Of a stretch of 64,000 nt of DNA, positions 44,339-55,250 are shown in pieces (the first letter of the stretch is position 1; every line of letters starts with the position of its first letter). The translations under genes were made by a program, and so were the position numbers. The notes under the pieces were generated by a model. That model was not told where the DNA came from, did no database searches, and worked only from the letters and a program-made list of their open reading frames with translations. Origin of the DNA: Marvania coccoides (taxonomy: Eukaryota > Chlorophyta > Trebouxiophyceae > Chlorellales > Chlorellaceae); NCBI GenBank assembly GCA_963854735.1, contig OY978101.1, forward strand, positions 1,178,001 through 1,242,000, in the 5' to 3' direction.

Positions 44339-45276
44339 ATGAGAATGGCTACCTTGGCGTGCAGGGCAGGCGCCAGCCTGGTGCGCACATCGAAAGCCTC
44401 AGCTGTAAGGCCGCTTGCAACTCCCTCCGCGCGGCGAGCCCCCAGCGTGCGGTGCAGCACCGGCAGCTGCAGCAGCGGCAATGATGATGCAGCAGTGAAC
44501 GCTCAACCCAGCTCAAGTCAGCAGCCCGAGTTCCGTGGCTTCGGGAAACCGCCTGTCGACAAGCCTAAAAGCACCGCCGAAGCGTTGCGGGAGTCTCTGA
44601 GCACGCTGAGCAATGAGAGCGGCCGGGTGGCGAAAGGGACTAATATTGTGATGGGAGCGGACGACTCCCTTGAAAAATGGCGGGAGCTGGACAGCCAGGT
44701 CAATGAGTACCCCGGCCAGCACTCTTTCAAGGTAAGAGAGCAATTGAGTACTAATGATTATGGTTTTAATATGATCATGATTTTAATGGGTTGGATGTCG
44801 GGAGATTGATTCCCCCCCCCTCTTCTCTTCTCTCTTTCTTTCAGGCTATTGGAACTGGGGGAGACGATTTTGTGACGGCAATGACCAGCTGCGTGGAATG
44901 TGAGGAAGAAAAGAATCAACTATCGCCGTTGATTGGATTCTATATCGCTCTCTCAATTTTTGCTTGCATGAGAGAGAAACGAAGCTCCGTGTTCATAGTT
45001 ATGCATACACTGTTTTCTTTATAGCCCTTTCGTATTAATCCCCCTCCCCCCAACTTATTTTTTCACTCCCTATATTGAACTGACCGGCTTGAATTCCATT
45101 CCTCTTCTACAGCTGTGGTGGGCAGCGTGCATGAGGAGTGCGTCGCCAGCAAACTGAGCTCAGGTGGCAAGTACGTGAGCGTGACTATAGGCCCTGTGTG
45201 GGTGGAAAATCCCGACCAGGTCCTCGAAATTTTCAACCGAATGAAGGAGGACGGTCGCCTGAAATTTTACATTTGA
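44339..45276 (+). CDS. DUF493 (YbeD-like) protein, probably plastid-targeted
   Basis: Exons 44339-44731, 44845-44899 and 45113-45276 join in frame to 203 residues. The first ~60 residues (MRMATLACRAGASLVRTSKA) are Arg/Ala/Ser-rich and look like an organelle transit peptide. The C-terminal ~90 residues form a small ferredoxin-like alpha/beta domain: HSFKAIGTGGDDFVTAMTSC, KYVSVTIGPVWVENPDQVLE and IFNRMKEDGRLKFYI. This matches DUF493/YbeD, a regulatory-looking domain found in bacteria and in plastid proteins of plants; its role is not established (YbeD is linked to lipoate or amino acid metabolism by context). The frame stays open upstream to another ATG at 44159, but the shorter start gives the better transit peptide. 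Confidence 0.75.
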
Positions 45277-45697
45277 TGTTTGACAACTGAGGAGAGAGAA
45301 TGAGAAAAATTAAATATAGTTGCAAAACTCTAGTAATTGATTATTAACAGATCATCATGACCTGAGATCGTCACGAGCAAGCAAAAAAGCCAAAAAAGCG
45401 CACTGGGTTCTTTATTTCCTTCTTAAGAATTACGCGCACTAAATTTGAGTTCATTTGGATTCTTATGGATTTCTTATCTAAGAAGGCAGCATCCAGTTGC
45501 AATGGCCTGCCCCGTCTTTCAAAAGAGGAAGACGATAAAAACAGAAATGGTAATAAACTGGAAGCGCTGTAATGAAGGAAGGAGGCAACGCCTGGAATTA
45601 TATTCGCAATTATGAGGTTGCACCCACGGCGTGTTCTGTTTCTACCTATGCATGCTTGTGTATCACGCAAAAATGAAGAAGGGGAATAGGAGGGGGG

Positions 45698-45793
<96 letters not shown>

Positions 45794-45999
45794 AATTGAA
45801 ACCAACAGCAAAACAAATGAAAGAAACAATGAGAGAAGAAAGGAGTGAAAACGCAGTGGACGTGAACTAACGAATTCAAATCATTAACAGTTGGACGGTG
45901 CCTAAGTAATCCAAGTTATGTATTATACACGCGGTGCTGTGCACGTCAACTAGTCATTGTCAAGTTTTTTCTATTTCCGTCAAAGCAACCGTAAAATAT
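45277..45999. other. intergenic between convergent genes, with a long GA microsatellite
   Basis: 3' flanks of the DUF493 and ankyrin-RING genes. The only clear structure is the GA repeat described separately. No gene. Confidence 0.5.
45701..45790. repeat. (AG)45 microsatellite
   Basis: About 45 uninterrupted AG units preceded by a G run. In transcripts from the plus strand it would be a long purine tract. No gene depends on it; open frames across it are artefacts of the repeat. Confidence 0.95.
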
Positions 46000-47349
46000 T
46001 TAAAACACTCTGATGATACCGTTGTAGGGCTGTCGGCAGAACGGGCAGTCGGGTCGCCCCGAGGCTTTGTAGTTGTCAGCGCAGTCCCCGCACACCACCA
46101 GGTGCATGGTGTCGTTGTGAAGAAAGCCGTGGTCGGCGGGGGCATCCAGGCACATGCAGCACACCTTCTCCTCCTTCTCTTCCGGCGGGGGGGAGGGCGG
46201 GGTGATGATGGCAGGCGTAGGAGCCGGCGCGGGGCCGGGAGTAGGGTATGGCCGTGGTTGCGGCGGCGGCTGCTGCTGCTGCTGCTGCCCGTACATTATC
46301 CCACCAGAGGATAAAGAAGAGGGCTGCGGCGACACAGTTGGGAGCGGGGACGGCCATGGCACCGGCACCGGGGGTGCTGGCTGCTGGGACCCCCTCCTCT
46401 GGTGCCGTTCGTTCACCTTCTCCGCCCAAGCTCTCAAATTTTCGTTGGCGCCCAACGCGCCTTCGTCTGGTCGGAAATACAGCGTGTATCCCACCCGCGC
46501 GTCACCCGTGACGAAGCACCCCGACGGCGCGGAGTGCCGGTGGTGCAGTTTCAGGTCCATGCGGGGCGCAGTCCCACCAGAGCCGCCCAACTGGATCGGC
46601 GTTGCCGGAGTTTCCTCCGCGCGCGCGCCGTCCAGCCACACCCGGCACTCGGGCGTGGTGTGCTGCTGGGAGTCGTAGCACAACAGGGAGACGCGGGCGC
46701 GGCGGTTTGGGGGCGCCAATGGTGAGGGCAGGCGGTGGCAGATAACTACCCATCGCCGCTGCCACCTGGGGCCGCTGACGGCGTTGACCTTCTGCTGCAG
46801 CCACCCCCGCCAGGGGGCTAGGATCTCCATGCGGCGCAGGAGCTCCGTGTTGCGGGTTTGACAGGCGAAATCCATGGCAGTGAATCCTTTAACATTTTCG
46901 ACAAAAGGGTTGGCCCCACTGCGGAGGAGCAGGTCGATGAAGAGGTCTTTGCGGCGGTTGACGGCCTCGTGCAGCGCGCTACCGCCGTCACTGCGGGCGT
47001 TCTGGACGTGAAGGGAGGCCCCCCTCTGGATCAGAAGCTCAGCAATGTGAAAGTGAGAGCCTAGGACGGCCACCAGGAGCGCCGTGTTGCCATCAGGGTC
47101 GGTCACATCTAGCACTGCGCCTGGTTGGGACCGGAATTGGGGGCTCTGGGCCAAGGCGTCGAGGATTGCCTGCGCAGGACAAACAACAGCATTTATACTA
47201 AACAAACCGAGGGGATTGGGGGTGATGCAGGGCGTGGGGCGCGGCGATATGTGATCTTTGTGACAACACCCACGCACCTTGGCCTTGCGGAAGTCCCCTT
47301 CTTTTGCGCTTTTAAATATTTTCTCATGAACGCTTGCTGTGTTGCCCAT
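46000..47349 (-). CDS. ankyrin - PH-like - RING E3 ubiquitin ligase, predicted N-myristoylated
   Basis: Exons 47349-47278 and 47169-46000 join in phase 0 to 413 residues. The N-terminus MGNTASVHEK fits an N-myristoylation signal, as in plant XBAT/XB3 ligases. Ankyrin repeats follow (DPDGNTALLVAVLGSHFHIA, GGSALHEAVNRRKDLFIDLL, KGFTAMDFACQTRNTELLRR). Next comes a PH-like region (PWRGWLQQKVNAVSGPRWQR then RWVVICHRL; GYTLYFRPDEG; LRAWAEKVNERH). After a Pro/Gln-rich linker the C-terminus is a C3HC4 RING (CCMCLDAPADHGFLHNDTMH, CGDCADNY, CPFCRQP). It should transfer ubiquitin to a partner held by the ankyrin or PH-like part at a membrane. The substrate is unknown. The placement of a PH-like module between the ankyrins and the RING is unusual. 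Confidence 0.85.
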   Translation of the reverse strand: MGNTASVHEKIFKSAKEGDFRKAKVRGCCHKDHISPRPTPCITPNPLGLFSINAVVCPAQAILDALAQSPQFRSQPGAVLDVTDPDGNTALLVAVLGSHFHIAELLIQRGASLHVQNARSDGGSALHEAVNRRKDLFIDLLLRSGANPFVENVKGFTAMDFACQTRNTELLRRMEILAPWRGWLQQKVNAVSGPRWQRRWVVICHRLPSPLAPPNRRARVSLLCYDSQQHTTPECRVWLDGARAEETPATPIQLGGSGGTAPRMDLKLHHRHSAPSGCFVTGDARVGYTLYFRPDEGALGANENLRAWAEKVNERHQRRGSQQPAPPVPVPWPSPLPTVSPQPSSLSSGGIMYGQQQQQQPPPQPRPYPTPGPAPAPTPAIITPPSPPPEEKEEKVCCMCLDAPADHGFLHNDTMHLVVCGDCADNYKASGRPDCPFCRQPYNGIIRVF

Positions 47350-47606
47350 TGGGCGTGCACCGCGAGTAAACGATTGCAAATTGCTTTGTCAACAAGTAAT
47401 GATTTGATTGTCGGAATGCTGAGGTGGGCAAATATTTGTCGAGGTGTTGTGGCATCGCCCAAAATGAAATTACAGCTATTTTATATTCAATTTGTTGCTA
47501 AAAACGCATATACAAATATCCAACATCGTTACATGTGACACCGGCAGGAGGAGGCCGCAGATTTTGCGAGCCAAAGTGAAAAATGAACTGAATCCCCCCT
47601 TCAAAC

Positions 47607-50514
47607 ATGGATATGGCCGGTTTACTTGCTGCATTTCGTTTCAACGACGCCGATGAACTGCAGGCGAGTCTCCAACTGCCTAAACTACTCGTCAGAGCTC
47701 ATCATTCACTCTCAGATCGCTTAATTTTTTTCGCACACGTACAGGACTACCTCTCCGCTCTCGTACTCTCCGAGTGCGTGTACAAGGCGGTCGATGCCGG
47801 TCCCGTCGCGGCGCTGGCCGCCATCACCGCCTTTCGCGACCAATTCCCCGCCCAGACGGTCCAAATAACTGCCGTCCAATTTTCCCGCAAGAGGGTCTCA
47901 CACAGGTACCTACTTGCCGCTGGCGGCGGGGCGTTGTATGCATGCTTTATGGGCACCAAAGAGCTGCGCGACGTGGCTGCAGATGCGGCTGTACGGCATC
48001 GGGCATTGTGGGATGAAGGCGATGGCAGCAGAAGCGATGCAGCTGGCGCAGCGGCGCATGGAGGCTTTCTGGCGCGGGCCGACGGCATCCCGGTGGAAAG
48101 CCTGTACCTTCATGCAACCAGCCAAGGCCTCCGCCTCGTTCTCTGCGGGTAAGCAACCATTTTTTTATTATATTTTTTAATACTTAATTAATTAAAATTA
48201 TACAACGAATTAATAATTTTGCAGGCATAGCTTAGGAGGCGCTGTGGCGATCCTGGCCACCCTTCGGCTGCTGCGCCTGCTGGGCTCCCAGCCAGACCCT
48301 CGCTGCCTGCGCTGCGTGTGCTTTGGCACCCCAGCTCTAGGCAACGCTGCGCTGGCTGCTGACGTGGCAGCCCGCGGCTGGGGACCCCACTTCCTGTCGT
48401 ACTGCCTGCTGGAAGACCCTGTGCCGCGGCTGTTGCTGCTGGGCGGCACAAATCGCCCCGCAGCTGTGGCGGCTCGGCCTGCGGGGATAACATCGACAGG
48501 GGTTGCAGAGGCGACCGCAGCGTTAAAAGAGGCGGTGTACGCCGAAGACGCCAGAGATGCGAGCCCCTCTGGTCCTGAGGAGGAAGAAGAAGCGACGCAG
48601 CGAGAGGTCGGCAGGCGAAAACGAATGCTGCAGCCAGCGCCACTTTTTGTTAGAGCTGTGGGGTCTTTACGGGCCCTCAGACCGCCTCCTATCTCCTTCC
48701 CCTTCCCTGCCTACTCGCACTTTGGCTCGGCGCTGTATCTTTGTGCTGCTGGGGTGGAAGAGAGCGCGCCTTCGTCGCCTGCTTTCTTTTTTACCCCTGC
48801 TAATTTGAAAGTCGGCAACTGGCTCTCCCACCATCGCATGGGGGCTTATCGCGGTCGCACCCTGGAAATTTGCAATCTGGCATTACGCAGCTCGCTTTTC
48901 CCTCGCCCAGAGGGCCTTGCAGCTGCAGTGGAGGAGGCTTTCTTGGCGCCGGCGGTGGCGCCTGCTTCGGGGGAGAGCCTGCTGCCCGTGCTATGGTCGG
49001 CAGCGCCTGAAGAGCAGCGCCCGACGTCTCGAGACCTGTGGGCGCGGTTGAAGAGGCGCGAAGCAGGGCTTCCGGCACTTTATCCTTTGAAATTCAGCGT
49101 GTTTGGATCAGGCCTTGAGGCTTGTACCGCTGCGCTGCTGCAGCTGCCCAACGGGGCCTCTGTGCCCGGGCGAGTGGCGGCCAACTACGCCAGAGAGAAT
49201 TCCATTGTGGCTCTGCGTCAGCAGGCCGAGTTGAAGCCCCCAAACCTTCTTTTCCCCCCTTCACAGAGAGTAGGCGAGGGAGGAGGGGGTATGATGCAAA
49301 AGGCGGCGGCTAAACTGCAGGCGGCGCGCGCTTTTGCTGCCGAAAAGCTTCGTCAGCTGCAAGAGAGGGTCAGAAGACCACAACAGCATCAGTCCAAGCC
49401 TGCATCAGCGTCGCACCCGGAGCTGGTTCTTGAATTTTCAGATGTCCCGACCGCAGCGCTGCTGGCGCTGCGTGTCGGCGCAGACGGCGCCCCCCCCACG
49501 CTCTCCATGGCGATGTTTTCGGACTTTGCAAAGGTGGAGACGGCGGTGGCGCTTCGTGCGACCTCTGTCTGGGTGACTGGCCTCAGCGACGGGGCCCAGC
49601 TGGGAGCGGTGCAGCAGCTTTGGCAGGAGGATCAGCAAGTATGGAATAACGGATTAGAGGAGGGAAACGAGGAAGAATTAAATGGCGCGCTTTCACGTCG
49701 AAACCCTCCCACCTTGGCAGGGCGAGCGTGGCAGCGGTTGCGCGGCGCGGTTGTCGCAGCTGAGCAGCCTGAGCCGCCCTCCACGCTCCCAGCGACTCTT
49801 CTGCGCGGTTTGCTGGTTACCGACGTCACTGCAGTAGCGTGCTTCGCGGCAGAAGAAGGCTCCACCGCTGCCGCTGCAGCGCGGCTCAATGCGCTGGCAG
49901 ACCTTTTGTTGAAGATGAAAGCAGCTGAGGCGGAAGGGGGGCATGATAGATTTAGCAACAAAAACGAAGAATTTGAGCTGTGGGATGAGCTGGAGGCTGA
50001 GGACGAACTGTTTACGGTTCAAAGCGAACTGGGAGCCGGGGCAAAGCTGCGGCGCATGCTGCGGCGGGCGCTGATGGCCAGCAGCTCCAGCGCTCGACAG
50101 CGGCGGCGGCGCGGTCTGGAACTGCTGGCAAGGACCCCACCTCCCGATCTTATTGTCATTGCCGCTGCCCGAGAAGATTTGATTGCCCGCTCTTCTTTTT
50201 CTGAAGCTCTCGACGACGCTGTGCTGAACGCGCTGCAGAGCGCGGCTGCGGCAGCTGCAAAGTGCCGGGCGGTGGTGTTAGTGGCGGTGGCGGCGCCTGA
50301 GGCTCGGGATGCATCGTGGCGGCGACAGCTGTCGTTTTTGAGCGGATTGCACGGCAGGCCTGGGGCTGTGGTGCCTGTGGGGGAGGCAGGAGAGGGGGTG
50401 CCGCTGCTGCAAGAGGCCATGCTTGCGCACGCCGCAGCGCTGCAAGCTGAGAGAGCTTTGCGGGCGTCGGAGAAAGAAAAAAATGCCTCCTCGGTGCTTC
50501 GCGCCAGGCTCTGA
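47607..50514 (+). CDS. class 3 (DAG lipase-like) lipase with a long C-terminal extension
   Basis: Exons 47607-47663, 47745-48148 and 48225-50514 give 916 residues. The first intron is a GC-AG type (CAG|GCGAGT, acceptor CGTACAG, 81 nt). It is a multiple of three and open, so the unspliced form would also translate. The lipase core shows YLHATSQGLRLVLCGHSLGG with Ser156 as nucleophile, Asp218 in LLEDPVPRL, and a candidate His in SHHRMGAYRGR. This is the class 3/DAGL fold that cleaves sn-1 acyl chains from di- or triacylglycerol. Beyond about residue 360 lie some 550 residues I cannot place, with Ala/Arg/Leu-rich helical parts and a possible alpha/beta domain (DLIVIAAAREDLIARSS, CRAVVLVAVAAPEA). 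The N-terminus has no transit or signal peptide. A partner or regulatory role for the extension is a guess. Confidence 0.75.
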
Positions 50515-51120
50515 ATGGATGCTTTGACTTGGCGAATGGACTGATGGCTGTATTCTGAATATTTTTTTAAACAAATGAAGATAGGAAAGGGATTTATCCC
50601 CAAAGAAAAATTATATCAATTGAAAAATGGGAACCGTCTCTAGCTAATGTTTTTATACCTATGTATTGCAAATACCTTGGAGGGACTTTGGCAGAAACTG
50701 CGTGAGCGCCAAAAGGCAAGAATGAACAGGAAAAATGAAGAGAAGGAAAAAAAAGTTGGTTGGAGGACGGGAAGGAATGAAAACCAAAAATCCCAAACAC
50801 ACAAATTTTGTACAAGAGATAAGTTTTTTTGCGGGGTTTTTGGTCTAAGCTGCATGGCTGAAATGTGGGAATGAAAGAAATTATGAGAAAACTGATGGTT
50901 GAAATTGAAATTGAATGCAAAACGACGATTCTTCTAGTCAAAATGGATAAGGTGATACTGTCAGGTAATGCGTCATCATTTCGTCATGTGTTGGTTAGTA
51001 TTTCATGTATTGACATTAAAAAAAAAAAGACAGGCGCGAGGAGCGATTATTCGAGGGAATGTGCACAACAAAACACCAACAAGCGACCAAAAACATCATC
51101 ATGCTTTCTTTATTCCTTGA
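50515..51120. other. intergenic between convergent genes
   Basis: AT-rich, 3' flanks of the lipase and phosphatase genes. Short A-rich open stretches have no coding character. Confidence 0.5.
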
Positions 51121-53810
51121 CTAAGCTTCAAAGCTGGCCACCTGACCATCATCCAGGTTTTGCAGCGGCGAGCGCAGCGACCAGTCGGTGTCTGGCCACA
51201 GCCGCACCACCAGCGCCGTCACGTCGTCCCGAGTTCCCGCCTTTTTCGCTGCCGCCACCACCGCCGCCGCAATCTCCACAACGCTGCCGTCCTGCTCGTG
51301 GTCCGCCTCCGCCGCCAGCTTCGCCACTTTTTCGGGGTCCAGCACGTCCCACAGCCCGTCGGAGGCCACCACCAGCAGCGCCCCACGATGCAAAGGAATG
51401 GCGATGACGTCGCTGACAGAGGGCTCGGCAGAGAGGCCCAGGTCTTCGTCCTTGAGGAAACGATCGCCCAGGGCGCGCGCCAGGTTGAGGCCGTATAGCC
51501 GACGCGTACCCCCCGCGAGCTGCAGACAAAGCAAGAGAGAAGAGACGAAGGTGAATTTCAATAAAATTTTTGATCAAATATTGAAGGAATTGCCATGAAA
51601 AAATCCGGAATTGACTCTTTCATTAACTAAAAGAAGAACGTGTAATAGTTAAAAAAAAAACAAAAAAACTACCACTGGTACTAGCGCTCACCGGGATGCC
51701 TGTCCTGGCTAGACGGTCCCGCTCTCTAGGGTTAGTCAGCCGATGGTCCTCCGTCAGAACCTGCCACCCACCGGTCTCAGGGTCAATCAACAGCGCCGCA
51801 GAGTCCCCCACGTTGGCAGCCTGCAGGTTCACCTCCCCGGCAGGGCCCCGCCATGCCAAAATCGCCGTGGCAGTGCACCCCTCCTCAGCGTGGATTCTCT
51901 CGTCAGTAGAAAGGAAAGCCTCGTGGAACAGCGCGCTGGCGCCTTCCCCGGTGGACAGCGCCGCCGCTCCCTCCGCCAGCCGGTCTGAAACCTCGTCTGG
52001 AAGCGCCACCGCAGCAGCCTCGGCTGCCCCGCGGCCGCAGTGCCCGTCGAACACGCAGAACAGCGCCGCAGGGGACCCTGCGAGCGCCGCTTCGCTGCCG
52101 TGCAGCGGGCACTCCGCCAGGGCCACGTCTTCGCAGGCTTGCCCCCGTCGCGCATGGTCCCGCCCTGTCAGCGATGCAATGCAGCACTCCAAGCGCAGCT
52201 CGTCGGAGGCGGCCGCCACCACCGCGTGCTTAGAGGGGCTGTTGATCTTGGGTGTGAGCAGCGAAGAAAACGAGGGAATACGGTGTTTGGGCATCGTCAG
52301 ACTGCGGGGCAAGCTTCCCGGCCCTAGCGACAGGCTCAGGCTGCGTTCCACGGAGTTTTCGGGCAGCATTTCGCGTGGAAACACCGACACTTTCATCTTG
52401 GTGAGCGTGCCCAGCTGCACGATGTCGTCCGCGCACAGGCGATAGCGCTGCCCCGCGTCCCGGCCCCGGCCGCCGATGGTTTCGCCGTTCAGCGTGGTGC
52501 CGTTGAGCGACCCTAAATCGGCGATCTGCCAGCACCGCTCCAGCGTGCACCACGACATGATGCAGTGCTTTCCCGACACCTCTCCGTCCGGTATGACTAG
52601 GTCGTTGTCAGGCCCACGCCCAATTCGAACTTCAGTGGCGGTGCTGTCGCTGACGAAGCTGGTCTTCAGGCGGGGGCCCGCAATGACGTCCAGCTTCAGC
52701 GCCAGCCGCACGTCCACGTCGAAGGAGCACCGCGGCACGCCGTCGTCGTCGTTGTCCTCCTCCGACACCCGAGGCAGCCGCCGGTCGCTGGCGGTGCTAT
52801 GCAGCGTGAAGGAACGCTCCATGCGGGGCTGCTGCGCGGCGCCCGGGGGGTATGAGCCCCCGGGGCCGTACCCGGCGCCGTCGTCTGCTGCTGCGTCTGC
52901 TGCTGCGAGAGCGGCAGCGGCGGTGTGATGGTCGCCAGCTGGAGCAGGCAGAAAAGGGGATTCTGTGGGCGGGGGGATGTGGGGCAGAAAGGGGGAGCGC
53001 GGGGAGGCTCGCAGCATGCGGTTGGGCGAGGCTGGACGCTCAGCAGTGGCGGCGATGGGGAGCCGCACCGCATCGAAATCGAAAACTTGCGGCGGAAGAC
53101 TGAAGCTGGAGGGGGCTTCCTCGTCCTGAGGCTGCTCTTGCGGGGGCGGGGAGGGCGGGGATGCAACCGGTTCGCCGGTGAGATCGTAGGACGCCAGCGC
53201 CAGGCTTGGCTCCTCGCACAGCTCCTCTCTCTCCGGCTGCGGAATTTCCGCCGGCGGCGGCAGGGGCTGCGAAATAAACGCTGGGGGAGCCGCGTAGACG
53301 TCGTACGCCGGCGGCAGCGGCCGCTCCTCCTCTTTGGCGCCCTCCTCCGGCTGTGCTTCCCCAGCAGAAGGCGCTGCTGGCGGCATTGAAAGGGCGGCAA
53401 CTGCAGCGATGTTGCTGTCAGCTGCCGGTCGCTCCTCATCCGCCTCCGCTTCTCCTTCTGCCTGCTCTTCGCCTTCCAGTGAAGCAGCCGGGGATGGCAC
53501 GGCTATTCTGGCCTCATTTTCCTGCGCTGGGCGGGCAGGAGAGGGACTCTCTGCCCTGGGGGGGGTGGTCGGCGGGGCAGCGGAATCCAGGAGAGGCTGT
53601 AGGAGGGGAAATGGGGGGAGTGAGGGCCGGGGTGCGAAATAAACGGCAAAAGTGTGGTATGGCCATCAGAAGAAAACCAGGTCTCACCTCGCGCTGCGCC
53701 TCGTCAGGCTGTTCCGCATTGTGATCGTGCGTGCGCCGAAAGCGGTGCCACATGAAGGCGACGAGGGCGACGGCAGCGACAGATAACACCTTGATCCCGA
53801 GGTGCTCCAT
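51121..53810 (-). CDS. KAPP: membrane-anchored FHA - PP2C protein phosphatase, KAPP-like
   Basis: Exons 53810-53688, 53596-51692 and 51519-51121 join in phase 0 to 808 residues. An N-terminal transmembrane anchor (GIKVLSVAAVALVAFMW) is followed by about 300 disordered Pro/Glu/Ala-rich residues. The FHA domain (TEVRIGRGPDNDLVIPDGEV, SLNGTTLNG) binds phosphothreonine. The PP2C catalytic domain has its metal-binding motifs: ACEDVALAE, CVFDGHCGRGAAEA, NVGDSAALL, EDHRLTNPRER, ARALGDRFL, VVASDGLWDVL and TRDDVTALVV. The order anchor-FHA-PP2C is that of plant KAPP, which docks on phosphorylated receptor kinases and dephosphorylates them. Here the linker is longer than in Arabidopsis KAPP. The receptor partner is unknown. 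Confidence 0.88.
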
Positions 53811-54254
53811 CGCGCGGGTCGGGAGATAGGGCGAGTTTGGTGATCAGGGGGACTCCAAATTAAAATTCAAAAAGACTGAAAAACGGGGGGCCTGTCGAGG
53901 GGAAATCCTGGACTGCGCCTTTAATTGTCAGGAAAATGAAATAGCCGATGGGCTCGTGCTACAGTGAGCCTTGGAAGCCAAAGAAGTCTCTGCTTCTTAT
54001 TTTCTGCATTAATTTATTCCAGGCATCGTGTTCGCACCCTTTGGCATGTGCGTACTTCTATCAATTAAAAATAAAATGGAGCGTGCAGGGGGCAGCGGGG
54101 CGGTAACCGATGAACACAACCGGAAAAATAGCCTCGATGTTTTTCTTTTCCCATAAAAACAGAGCAGATCTCTGGATCTAGAGCAAACAGCATGCATGCG
54201 CTGTGAAACACAAAATCAAAAATCTCATTCCAACCCATCAGCGCGCCCCCCACC
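53811..54254. other. divergent promoter region
   Basis: Between the minus-strand KAPP-like gene and the plus-strand BCP1 gene. GC-mixed, no ORF, no recognisable named element. Confidence 0.45.
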
Positions 54255-55250
54255 ATGCCCAAGCGCAAGCCCACCCCATCTTCGAATGCATCTGGCAGCA
54301 AAGCCGCGAAGATAAAGGACAAGGCCGAGGCAGAGGAGGACGTGGCGCAGGAGCAGCCCGCCGCGAGCCCCCAGGACAGCGACTTCCCTTCAGAAGGCTC
54401 TTCGGAGGGCTCTGAGAGCGCCGACGACTCCGACGGCGAAGCTTTCGAGTCGGTGGACGTTGATTTCGAGTTCTATGACCCCACCGACGAAGATTTCCAC
54501 GGCCTGAAGACCCTGTTGACGCCCTACCTCGACGGACAGCAGTACGAGTGCTCCGAGCTCGCGGAAGCCATCATTGCCGGCCCTGTCGGCAGCGTAATTA
54601 AGTGTGGACAAGAAGAGGACCCCATCGGCTTCGCCACGGTGCTGCCGCTGCACGGCGCCGCGCCGCTCAAGGCCCTGGCCGAGCTGAAGGCGTTTGTGAA
54701 GGAGCACTGCCCCGCAGGGATGAGGGAGCAGCTGGGCAGGGCGTGGGCCGCAAAGGGCACGGGGCTGCTGCTCAGCGAGCGCCTGCTCAACTGCCCGCCG
54801 CAGCTGGCGCCGCCACTGATGGACTCAGTGTTCGAGGAGGCGGCGGCGGCGGGGAAAGACGCGGGGCAGGAGTACACGCAGTACATTTTTTTGACTCGGG
54901 CCTACCTCGACCCCACAGCAGGTGCAGCCGCCGCCGCAGCAGGCGGAGCAGGGTCTTCTGGCGCCGGGAAGAAGCCAAAAAAGAAGAAGGGCAAGAAGGC
55001 GGCGGCGGCAGAGGAGGAGGAGGCTGTGTTCGCTGGCCCCGCTGTGCAAGATTTAATTTTTGCAACGCCGGAGGGGGAGTTTCTGTGCAGCCACGCGAAG
55101 CTGGCGTTTGCGTTCACGGTGCCCAATCGCGCGGTGGGGAAGGACGACCTGGTGCCGCACAGGGTGGTGGCGGTGGTGGAGGCGGGCGAGGCTGCGGCGG
55201 CGTTGAAGGAAATGAAGGAAGTGGTGGAGGGCGGGGCGGCAGCGGTGTAG
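54255..55250 (+). CDS. BCP1: BCP1/BCCIP-family protein
   Basis: A single exon of 331 residues. It starts with a basic segment (MPKRKPTPSS) and an acidic Ser/Glu region, then the BCCIP fold: VDVDFEFYDPTDEDFHGLKT, LLTPYLDGQQYECSELAEAI, DPIGFATVLPLHGA, YTQYIFLTRAYLD, and a late segment EGEFLCSHAKLAFAFTVPN. Yeast Bcp1 is a nuclear chaperone for ribosomal protein uL14 and an export factor; human BCCIP also binds BRCA2 and p21. In an alga the ribosome role is the safer inference. A low-complexity Ala/Lys insertion (GKKPKKKKGKKAAAAEEEE) interrupts the fold near residue 240. No introns in this gene, unlike most neighbours. Confidence 0.9.
   Translation: MPKRKPTPSSNASGSKAAKIKDKAEAEEDVAQEQPAASPQDSDFPSEGSSEGSESADDSDGEAFESVDVDFEFYDPTDEDFHGLKTLLTPYLDGQQYECSELAEAIIAGPVGSVIKCGQEEDPIGFATVLPLHGAAPLKALAELKAFVKEHCPAGMREQLGRAWAAKGTGLLLSERLLNCPPQLAPPLMDSVFEEAAAAGKDAGQEYTQYIFLTRAYLDPTAGAAAAAAGGAGSSGAGKKPKKKKGKKAAAAEEEEAVFAGPAVQDLIFATPEGEFLCSHAKLAFAFTVPNRAVGKDDLVPHRVVAVVEAGEAAAALKEMKEVVEGGAAAV

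Noticed and set aside
45681..45870. Arg-Glu or Ser-Leu repeat protein across the GA microsatellite
   Set aside because: Open frames are produced by the dinucleotide repeat itself; no start context, splice sites or composition beyond the repeat.
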